Source of the DNA: JALONH01 sp046329235
GTDB taxonomy: Bacteria; Bacteroidota; Bacteroidia; Cytophagales; Cytophagaceae
Reading direction: 5' to 3'
NCBI GenBank assembly: GCA_046329235.1
Contig: JAXLVA010000001.1
Span: 3,224,001 to 3,288,000 of the forward strand
Length of the DNA stretch: 64,000 bases
The translations under genes were made by a program, and so were the position numbers. Below the pieces are notes generated by a model. The model was given only the letters and a program-made list of their open reading frames with translations. It was not told the origin of the DNA and ran no database searches. Shown here piece by piece: positions 50,757 to 59,000 of the stretch (the first letter of the stretch is position 1; each line of letters begins with the position of its first letter).

Positions 50757-51650
50757 GTGAAATTGTACTTAATCCGCATATCGCTTTGTTTATTCTTTGT
50801 AGTAACAATTGTAACTACACCGGCATTCGCTTTAAAAGTAGGCGAGAGAGCTCCTGACTTTTCGGTACAAGATCAACATGGGAAGACCATTCAGCTAAGT
50901 CATTATCAAGGCAAAGTAGTATTGGTAGAGTTTTGGGCATCTTGGTGTGGGTATTGTAAATTATTGAATGAAGAATTAAACGATATCTATAAAGCTTACA
51001 AATCACAAGGTTTTGAAATTATCAGCATCTCTATTGATACTAAACCGGAAGATTGGAAAGCCGCCATTGCTCGTGACCAACTAACATGGCCGTTACATGC
51101 TATTGAATCCAAAGGTTGGAACAGCCCACTCGTTTCTTTATATGGTGTAGATGGGCTACCTTCTACTTATTTAATCAATGAGAATGGAATCATAGTAGGC
51201 GTTGATTTATTTGATGCCCAAATCAATAAGAAGCTACAGTATTTATACTATCAGCAAATACGAATGTATCCTTCTGAAGCGGTTACCAAATTATTTTTTA
51301 CAGCGGAGGTTAAATATGAAATCTTCAATGCACATGGCGTTTCCAAATTAAAAGGGAAAGCAAAGGAAGTGGATGTTTCTGCATTGGAAGAAGGCAAGTA
51401 TGTCATCAATTACGACGGGAAAACGGAATATTTTTATAGAAAAAAATTCACATTAGCTCCACCAAGTTTTTACCCTACACGTGTAGAAGACAAAGTTACC
51501 TTGTCTCGAAAATCAGACTATCAAGTCTATAATGGGCAGGGGGGGTTAGTCCTCAGTGGACATGGTGATTCCATTGATATGACTCATCAACCGGCTGGAG
51601 TCTATTATTTAAATACGGAAGGATTAGTAAGTACGATTTATAAAAAATAG
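50757..51650 (+). CDS. TlpA-like thioredoxin with two T9SS type A-like tail modules
   Basis: The GTG-started 297-residue protein has a signal peptide (to TTPAFA), then a TlpA/AhpC-type domain (VGERAPDFSVQDQHGKTIQL, active site Cys64-Gly-Tyr-Cys67 in WASWCGYCK, cis-Pro region DGLPSTYLINENG). After it come two repeats resembling the T9SS Por secretion tail: about 171-229 (MYPSEAVTKLFF, YEIFNAHG, VDVSALEEGKYVI) and about 239-297 (FYPTRVEDKVTLS, YQVYNGQGGLV, IDMTHQPAGVYYL). The second ends in basic residues (YKK), as real sorting domains do. This suggests a thiol oxidoreductase sent out by T9SS. Its stop abuts the aroK stop. Confidence 0.83.
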   Translation: MKLYLIRISLCLFFVVTIVTTPAFALKVGERAPDFSVQDQHGKTIQLSHYQGKVVLVEFWASWCGYCKLLNEELNDIYKAYKSQGFEIISISIDTKPEDWKAAIARDQLTWPLHAIESKGWNSPLVSLYGVDGLPSTYLINENGIIVGVDLFDAQINKKLQYLYYQQIRMYPSEAVTKLFFTAEVKYEIFNAHGVSKLKGKAKEVDVSALEEGKYVINYDGKTEYFYRKKFTLAPPSFYPTRVEDKVTLSRKSDYQVYNGQGGLVLSGHGDSIDMTHQPAGVYYLNTEGLVSTIYKK

Positions 51651-52154
51651 TTACTTGGATAAGTAGCTTAATAAATCCGTTACTTTAAGATTGTTAGAAG
51701 TAAATGTTTTTCTTGCTAGCTCGTAGAATGGACTACGTTCAGTATATTTTTGAGTAATAAAATCCTTTACTTGTTTGTCGGTTTTACCTTTCAGCAAAGG
51801 TCTATTTTCTCTTCCTTGACTTAACAAACGTTTCACTAATTCATCTATACCGGGATTGATATAAATGGTTACCCCGTGTTTATTCATTTGTTGCATGTTA
51901 TCAAAATAACATGGTGCTCCCCCTCCCGTAGATATGATACATTTATCTTTGCTAAAGGTGGTATGTAAAATGTGATATTCTAATTCACGAAAATAATTTT
52001 CTCCCTTATGCTTGAAAATATCTTCAATAGTCATCCCTTCAGATGAAATAATTAATTCATCTAAATCAATAAAATCAAATTTTAATTTTTCGGCTAACTG
52101 CTTACCAAGGGTACTCTTTCCGGAGCCCGGTAAACCTACAAGATAAATACCCAT
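51651..52154 (-). CDS. aroK: Shikimate kinase
   Basis: The 167-residue enzyme has the P-loop GLPGSGKST (residues about 7-15), the shikimate-binding DLDELIISSEG region, the ISTGGGAPCYF motif and the lid Arg region LLSQGRENRPLL. It phosphorylates shikimate in chorismate synthesis. The length is standard. It begins 2 nt after the stop of the ABC permease gene, so they are in one transcript although the functions differ. It ends directly against the convergent thioredoxin gene. Confidence 0.94.
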   Translation of the reverse strand: MGIYLVGLPGSGKSTLGKQLAEKLKFDFIDLDELIISSEGMTIEDIFKHKGENYFRELEYHILHTTFSKDKCIISTGGGAPCYFDNMQQMNKHGVTIYINPGIDELVKRLLSQGRENRPLLKGKTDKQVKDFITQKYTERSPFYELARKTFTSNNLKVTDLLSYLSK

Positions 52155-52156
52155 GA

Positions 52157-53212
52157 TTATTTTAAGCGCACTCTTGGATCTATTAGTGCATACAATATAT
52201 CTACAAATATATTCATAAATATAAATACTGTAGCAACAAAAATGGTGGCACCCATTACCACAGGGAAATCTAAATTCATTACGGCATTAATGGTTACGGC
52301 CCCTAAGCCTTTCCAGCCAAAAATACTTTCTACGAAGAATGCTCCTGCCATTAAGGAGGCTAGCCATCCGGATACAGCAGTAATTACAGGATTTAAAGCA
52401 TTCTTTAAAGCATGTTTGTATATGATAGCATATCCGCTTAATCCCTTGGCTCTTGCTGTTCTGATATAGTCTTGAGATAAAACTTCCAGCATGGAGCTAC
52501 GGGTTAATTGTACAATAATAGCCATAGGGCCAAATCCTAAAGTAATCATTGGCAGTACCAAGTTTTTCAACTGTAGATGTCTATTGCCGAATATGTCTGT
52601 TTCCCAAAGAGTTCCGGAAGCATTTAGACCCGTGTAATCGGCTAGTAAATCTCCAAAAATCATAGCCATTAATGCACCAAACACAAATGAAGGCATTGAA
52701 ATTCCCAACACTGAGAAAGATATGATAGAATGATCTAGGGTCGAATTTTGTTTCAATGAGGCCCAAATTCCTAAAGGTATTCCAATGAGAGTAGCAAAGA
52801 AAATGGCGGCTAATGCCAGCCAAAAGGTACCTTCAACATTTTCTAGAATGATTTCGCTTACCGGTTTATTACTTTGAAAACTTCTTCTTAGGTAAGGAGC
52901 TTTCCAAACCATGACTTTGCTCCCAATACTTACTAAAGGCTGATATTTATATTTAGTTTCATTGGTCAGTTTGTCTTCATGGAAAGAAATCGGAGATAAA
53001 TCGTTTAGATAATGCATTAACTGCTGATGCATAGGCAAGTCTAGTCCTAATTCTTTAGCAATAGCTTCTCGAGTGGCGATATCTGTACGCTGACCGGCCA
53101 TCATATTTACCGGATCGCCGGGTAATACGTTAAAAATGAAAAACACTACGATGACAGCTCCCAGCAAAACTAGGAATCCGTACATTAATCTATTTAGTAA
53201 GAAATTAATCAT
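52157..53212 (-). CDS. ABC transporter permease, DppB/OppB type
   Basis: The 351-residue permease starts MINFLLNRLMYGFLVLLGAV, has FNVLPGDPVNMMAGQ and the peptide-type binding-protein-dependent transport core (VQLTRSSMLEVLSQDYIRTARAKGLSGYAIIYKHALKNA). An insert of about 50 residues in the first periplasmic loop (about 70-120) is longer than in E. coli DppB. Only this one subunit is present, with no DppC-like permease, ATPases or binding protein nearby, so its complex must be encoded elsewhere. Confidence 0.9.
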   Translation of the reverse strand: MINFLLNRLMYGFLVLLGAVIVVFFIFNVLPGDPVNMMAGQRTDIATREAIAKELGLDLPMHQQLMHYLNDLSPISFHEDKLTNETKYKYQPLVSIGSKVMVWKAPYLRRSFQSNKPVSEIILENVEGTFWLALAAIFFATLIGIPLGIWASLKQNSTLDHSIISFSVLGISMPSFVFGALMAMIFGDLLADYTGLNASGTLWETDIFGNRHLQLKNLVLPMITLGFGPMAIIVQLTRSSMLEVLSQDYIRTARAKGLSGYAIIYKHALKNALNPVITAVSGWLASLMAGAFFVESIFGWKGLGAVTINAVMNLDFPVVMGATIFVATVFIFMNIFVDILYALIDPRVRLK

Positions 53213-53307
53213 TTAGTGTTTGTTCAGTATAGCCCATAGCTTAGTCCCCTACTTATATGGGTTTCGCTCTAAAAGGTTACGAAATCAGCTTAATAGTTTT
53301 CAACTTT

Positions 53308-53850
53308 TTATTCAGCAAATCCCATTTTTATTAGACAAAAAACGGAATAGTTCAACATATCTTGATAGTTAGCATCAACCCCTTCGGAGATAATTGTTTT
53401 TCCTTTATTGTCTTCTATTTGCTTGACTCTGAATATCTTCATTAGTATTATATCAGTGATAGAGGAGATGCGCATTTCTCTCCAAGCCTCCCCATAGTCA
53501 TGGTTCTTTTTCATCAATAAATCCAATGTATCATTGGCATATTGGTCATAAAGCTTTTCTACTTGTTCTACCTCTAATTCCATGGGAGAATTCTCCGGTA
53601 GGTTATTTTGGATTAGTGCAATGATGCTATAGTTAACAATGGCAATAAATTCGGAGGAAATATCTTCATCCACCATCATAGTTCCTTTTTCTTGAATGGA
53701 ACGTATGCGTTGAGCCTTAATATAGATTTGGTCCGTTAAGGAAGACAATCGTAGAATTCTCCATGCTGTTCCATAATCCTTCGTTTTTTTAATAAAAATA
53801 TCTTTACAATGTTGTACAACTTTACGGTATTCAATAGATGTTGTGGACAT
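53308..53850 (-). CDS. DUF1599 protein with internally duplicated domain
   Basis: The 180-residue protein consists of two related halves. The first has CKDIFIKKTKDYGTAWRILR with LTDQIYIKAQRIRSIQEKG and the second has LDLLMKKNHDYGEAWREMR with ITDIILMKIFRVKQIEDNKG, each ending in a NYS(I/V)xxLI helix. This is the DUF1599 family, suggested to be connected to nucleotide modification but not characterised. It is divergent from folP with 42 bp between, an arrangement I recall as conserved in Bacteroidota, hinting at a folate or nucleotide link. Confidence 0.9.
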   Translation of the reverse strand: MSTTSIEYRKVVQHCKDIFIKKTKDYGTAWRILRLSSLTDQIYIKAQRIRSIQEKGTMMVDEDISSEFIAIVNYSIIALIQNNLPENSPMELEVEQVEKLYDQYANDTLDLLMKKNHDYGEAWREMRISSITDIILMKIFRVKQIEDNKGKTIISEGVDANYQDMLNYSVFCLIKMGFAE

Positions 53851-53892
53851 GGACTTTCTTTTTTGTAAATTTCGATGGTCGAAATATAATGC

Positions 53893-54750
53893 ATGAATCT
53901 TAAAGATACATTTTTTTATAAAAAAACTACATTGTCATCCCAGGGAATACTTTGGGATACTCATACCCCCAAAGTAATAGGGATAGTAAATGCTACGCCT
54001 GATTCATTTTTTGATGGAGGGACCTATTCAGAACTTGACCAGTTGAAAATCAAAATCGATGAATTAATTAGTGAAGGAGCTGATGGGATTGACATTGGAG
54101 GCTACTCATCACGTCCCGGAGCCGAACATATTTCGGCGGATGAAGAATGGGAAAGAATTCGAGAAGCGGTGTTATATGTTCAAACAACTTATCCGGAGGC
54201 ATTAATTTCGATTGATACATTTCAGTCCAAAGTAGCAAATCATGCTTTGGAAGCAGGGGCACATGCTATTAATGATATTTCAGCCGGAATGCTGGATAAT
54301 AACATGATGGAAGTGGTAGCTAAGCATAAAGCTATTTTTGTCATGATGCATATGCGAGGAAATCCGCAAACAATGCAACAAATGACCAATTACAATTCTT
54401 TATTGGCCGAAATAGTAGATTACTTTTTGGAAAGGATTCAAAAGGCAAAAAGTCATGGGATTAATGATATCGTTATTGATCCGGGCTTTGGTTTTGCGAA
54501 AACAATAACACAAAATTTTGAGCTACTGAAGCAATTAGATGTGTTTAGATTACTAGAACAACCTTTGTTGATAGGAGTGTCCCGCAAATCCATGGTTTAT
54601 AAAACACTAGATACAACTCCACAAGAAGCGTTGAATGGAACTACCGTATTACACGCCATAGCACTTACTAAGCATGTACAATTTTTAAGAGTACATGACG
54701 TAAAGGAAGCCAAAGAAACAATTGAACTAGTGAAGCATTTATACAATTAA
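53893..54750 (+). CDS. folP: Dihydropteroate synthase
   Basis: The 285-residue enzyme joins p-aminobenzoate to dihydropterin pyrophosphate. Motifs are VIGIVNATPDSFFDGG, the loop DGIDIGGYSSRPGAE, SIDTFQSKVANHAL, AINDISAG, MHMRGNPQTMQ, DPGFGFAKT and the SRKS segment (IGVSRKSM), all in order. Length is normal. It ends 3 nt before the convergent cdaA stop. Confidence 0.96.
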   Translation: MNLKDTFFYKKTTLSSQGILWDTHTPKVIGIVNATPDSFFDGGTYSELDQLKIKIDELISEGADGIDIGGYSSRPGAEHISADEEWERIREAVLYVQTTYPEALISIDTFQSKVANHALEAGAHAINDISAGMLDNNMMEVVAKHKAIFVMMHMRGNPQTMQQMTNYNSLLAEIVDYFLERIQKAKSHGINDIVIDPGFGFAKTITQNFELLKQLDVFRLLEQPLLIGVSRKSMVYKTLDTTPQEALNGTTVLHAIALTKHVQFLRVHDVKEAKETIELVKHLYN

Positions 54751-54753
54751 AAA

Positions 54754-55596
54754 TCAAGCTGTATATAAAACATTGGATTCAGGAGTTATGTTTTTCTCTT
54801 CTATATCATACAGATATTTACGTAGTAATTGTTTGATGTCTGAAATACCTTGGCTAACGGTTATCTCGCTATTATATACTACAGAAACATTTCCGGTTTC
54901 TTCGGAGACAACCACTATAACAGCATCCGTAACCTCAGATAAACCAATAGCAGCACGATGACGTAAGCCTAAGTGAGCTGGTATTTGATCATTTTCCGAA
55001 ACAGGTAAAATGCAACGTGCAGCTTTTAATCGTTGATGTGAGATGATAACAGCACCATCATGTAGAGGTGAATTTTTATTGAATATAGTTAACAGTAATC
55101 GTTTACTTATTTCAGCATCTAAGTAATCTCCGGAATCAGAATAGAATTTTAAATCAGAGAATTTGCTGATAACAATTAAAGCTCCTGTTTTTGTTTGAGA
55201 AAGGATTTTTACAGCCTCTACTATAGGTGATAAATTCATTTCCTGAGTAGAGTTCGACTTAGATCGGTTAAATAAAGACTGAATGAAGCCCTCACGATAG
55301 TTGGTTGACTTGCCTATCAATAACAAGAACTTACGAATTTCTTGTTGGAATAAGATAAAGCCTGCCAAAACCCCCACACCCATAAACTGGCTGAGGATGG
55401 AACGCAATAATTCCATACCGGAAGCCTTAACCAATAAATAAAAGGTATACACTAATAGAATACCAATAAATACTTTTACGGCAACTCCTCCCTTTAATAA
55501 CTTATATAATTGGTATAGGATTAATGCCACCAATAAAATATCAGCGATGTCAATCCAAGTAATTTTAATAAATGATATGTAAAATAATAAGTTCAT
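54754..55596 (-). CDS. cdaA: Diadenylate cyclase CdaA (c-di-AMP synthase)
   Basis: The 280-residue protein has three N-terminal membrane helices (DILLVALILYQLYKLL, VFIGILLVYTFYLLV, and FMGVGVLAGFILFQ) and a DAC domain with the two signature motifs LHDGAVIIS (DGA) and GLRHRAAIGLSE (RHR). It makes c-di-AMP from two ATP, a regulator of ion and osmolyte balance. Membrane-bound CdaA is the usual form in Bacteroidota. It is convergent with folP and follows the small gene at 55621 on the same strand by 24 nt. Confidence 0.94.
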   Translation of the reverse strand: MNLLFYISFIKITWIDIADILLVALILYQLYKLLKGGVAVKVFIGILLVYTFYLLVKASGMELLRSILSQFMGVGVLAGFILFQQEIRKFLLLIGKSTNYREGFIQSLFNRSKSNSTQEMNLSPIVEAVKILSQTKTGALIVISKFSDLKFYSDSGDYLDAEISKRLLLTIFNKNSPLHDGAVIISHQRLKAARCILPVSENDQIPAHLGLRHRAAIGLSEVTDAVIVVVSEETGNVSVVYNSEITVSQGISDIKQLLRKYLYDIEEKNITPESNVLYTA

Positions 55597-55620
55597 TTAA
55601 TGTAGATTCAAACTTATGAA

Positions 55621-55815
55621 TTAAATCGTTTGTTCATCTAGAGGAAATTGACGTCTAATTCTATTAATTAGAAATTTCTTTTGTTCTGTAAATGAATTTG
55701 GGTGCATGGAAATAAATTCCCTTTCCCAATTCTCCCAAAGTGACTTTTCTGAAGATTTAAAAGCTTTAGGGTCAATTTTTTTATGAATACAATAGGCTTC
55801 CAAAGTATCAAACAT
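55621..55815 (-). CDS. Small conserved helical protein, 64 residues
   Basis: From ATG 55815 (MFDTLEAYCIHKKIDPKAFK) the protein reads as two or three charged amphipathic helices (ESLWENWEREFISMHPNSF, KKFLINRIRRQFPL) with no signal or membrane segment. I recall similar short proteins in other Bacteroidota, without function. It starts the minus-strand pair with cdaA. The upstream TTG at 55821 is a less likely start. Confidence 0.65.
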   Translation of the reverse strand: MFDTLEAYCIHKKIDPKAFKSSEKSLWENWEREFISMHPNSFTEQKKFLINRIRRQFPLDEQTI

Positions 55816-56058
55816 GTACAATAATACTAAAAAAACGCTATTCCTCGGTTACTTTATGGCATAGAGTCGTATTATTCAAAGTAATCTTACATTTAAACCA
55901 TAGCGACACAATTCAATTTAATGAATAATTATAAATCAATTAATAGCTTGATTTATAATTGAATAAAAAAATATTCACTAAGAATTTGTTAGTTATTGCT
56001 TAAAAATAATTAACTTAAAGTCCAATTTTACATAAATAAAGTTATAACCTTGATAGAT

Positions 56059-59000
56059 ATGATACGTTTAAAACAGGTCTTTATCGTTTTCGTAGCAATT
56101 TTTTCCATCGTGTTTGCTTCACAGTCGGCAACGTTTACTGTGAGTAATACAAATGATAACGGTGCTGGTTCATTGAGACAGGCTTTGTCAGATGTAGCTA
56201 ACACTACGGGTGGTCCTCATACGATTGTTTTTTCGATTGCTGCAGGTAGCACAATTAATATTAGTAGTTCTTTAGCTATCTATAATGATGCCGATTTTAA
56301 TGGTTTAACCATTAATGGTTTCATAGATAACGTGGCTGGTCCTGATGTTATTATTCGTGGAAACAGTGGAACTGTATGTAATGGTATTAAAGGATTTGAC
56401 ATTTCAGCGCCAATAACTACATTAAAAATATATGGTTTAGTATTTCAGAATTTAGAATATGGTATTCATTACCAAGCAAATAATAAAGGCACCGTTCTAA
56501 ATTCGGAAATTAAAGGATGTTATTTTGGAACTAACTTAGCTGGTTCAGCCATTCAAGATGGTATTTGTAAATCAGGTATTGAATTAGATAGAGCTTCAAG
56601 TGTAATTGTAGGTGGTTTAGCTACCATCACAGCTGGTGGTGTTGCAAACTTAGAGCGAAACGTTTTTGGTGGAACTTGTAATGAGAACAATGTAGGTGAA
56701 ATTAATAAGTATGCTGCCGTTAGTATTGAAGACTGTAATAATACTATTGTCAGAGGAAATTATATTGGGGTAAATGCTGCGGGAACAAGTAGATTAGTTA
56801 TAGGTAACTTAACATTAAAACAACCACCTAACAGACATGGTATTTTCCAAACTAGTAACTCTGCTAGTACAATTATCGATAAAAACGTTATTTCTGGTGC
56901 TGTTGGATCTGGTATATATGTTAACGGGGGAAATAATGGTATTGTAACCGGTAACATCATTGGCTTAGATGCTACTGGTACACTAGGATATAATGTTACA
57001 ACTCCTGCTCTATCGTTCGGTAATGAAGCCGCTGGTATTTATTTAAAACAAGTTAATGGCTGGTTGATTGGCTATAATGGTGGTGTAGCAGCAGATGAAC
57101 GAAATGTCATTTCTGCTAATGGTGGTGCCATACATACTTGGGGTACTTGTGATTTTGGTTGGGATTTTACCAATCAACAAGGTATTTATACAGAGGGTGT
57201 AAATAATACAACCATTAGAGGTAACTATATTGGTACTAATACTGCTGGAACAAACGCTGGTCAGACAGCAACCAATTTAATTTACAACAGAGCAGGTGGT
57301 GTTAAAATCACTGGTGAAGGTAATGGTGCTTCTACAAACAACGTTATAGGTGGTACAGGAACAAATGATAAAAACGTTATTTCAAACCACGGTTTATTTT
57401 GGGGAGATAAAAATACTTTAAACACAAGATGTGGTAACGTAACATTTAACACCTATGATGGGGGTAATGGTTTAGTAATTCAACATGACAATACCACTTT
57501 TAACAGAGTAGAAGGTAATTATATTGGCTTAGCTGCTGATGGTATTACAGCTTTAGGTAATACTACTTCAGGTATAGAAATTCAAGGTGCAAGATCTACT
57601 ACCATTGGTGGGGCAACAGCTGCTCAAAGAAACTATATTTCCGGAAACACCTATGGTATTCGTTTCATGGAAGATTTTAGTAATACACATGATAGAGCAC
57701 AAAGTAACAATGTTTACGGTAACTGGATTGGTTTGAATATTAATGGTACCGCAGTTGGTAATGGTCAATCTGTTTCTGCAACGGATGGTGCTGGTATTTT
57801 ATTAGAAATGGGATCTAATACCAATAACATCGGAGGTTTAAACTCAGGTGAAGGAAATGTTATTTCTGGTAATAGAACTGGTATTATTATAAGAAATGAT
57901 GAATTGAATGCTACTGGTCCGGCATTTTCAAATACAATAGTTGGTAATATTATAGGTATGAGCCCAACATTAACAGCAGCTATTCCTAACACATCTACGG
58001 CAGGTGGATATGGGCACGGTATTCAAATTACTATGGGATCCAGAGGTACTGTATTCCCTTATGGTAACACTATCGGTGGTGCTTCCGTTTCAGCTAGAAA
58101 CATTATCGCAGGTAACCAAAAGTCAGGTATAAATATTACTCATACTGCTGCTATCGTTTCTTCGAATGCCGGTAACCAAATCATAGGCAACTTTATTGGT
58201 ACAGCTAATGGAACAACCACTGCTCCTAATGGTCAAAATGGTATAGAAATTCTTAATGTGTCGGGATCAAACGCTACCAATGGAACTATCATTAGAGGAA
58301 ATTTAATTTCTGGAAATACTCAAAATGGTATTTCTTTAAATAATGCCGATTTTAATACTATCCAAACAAACGTGATTGGTGGTACTGCAAATACAACTCC
58401 TACTGCACTTGCTAATGGGTTAAATGGTATCACATTAACAAATGGTTCTTCTAGCAACATCATTGGAGGTATAGTTACTACTCCTATAGCAGAATCCAAC
58501 TTTATAGGTTTCAACACTTCTAATGGTGTAAATATTTCAGGAGCTACTTCTAACTTAAATTCAATTCATAAAAATATTTTTGAATGTAATGCACTTAGAG
58601 GTATTGAACTTAATGGTACAGGAAATGACAATTACAGTCGTCCAACAATAACCGGAAATCCTACGTCGATGATCATTACAGGTCCGGCTGGATCGTTCAT
58701 AGAATTATATGTAGTAGATGGTTGTGCTACTTGTCCTGCCAATCCAACTAGATTACAGGGTAAAACTTTAGTAGCTACAGGAAACTCACCTTTAACCTTT
58801 ACTCCAACTGCTGGAATTACTTATACTGCTATTGCTCATCAAGCAAATGCTACAGCAGCACACAACTCTTCTGAATTCTCTCAGTGTTATACTTTATGTG
58901 CTACACCTACACCTGCTATTACAGGAAATACAAATTTATGTGAGAATGTAACCGGAATAACTTTCACTACACCTAATAACGCAGGTAATACATATGCTTG

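Noticed and set aside
53376..53392. CAACCCCTTCGG resembling the dispersed palindrome
   Set aside because: It is inside DUF1599 coding sequence and lacks the second arm; chance match.
55822..56058. Promoter or small RNA in the AT-rich gap before the T9SS cargo gene
   Set aside because: I could not find a convincing TAnnTTTG/TTTG pair or a stable hairpin.
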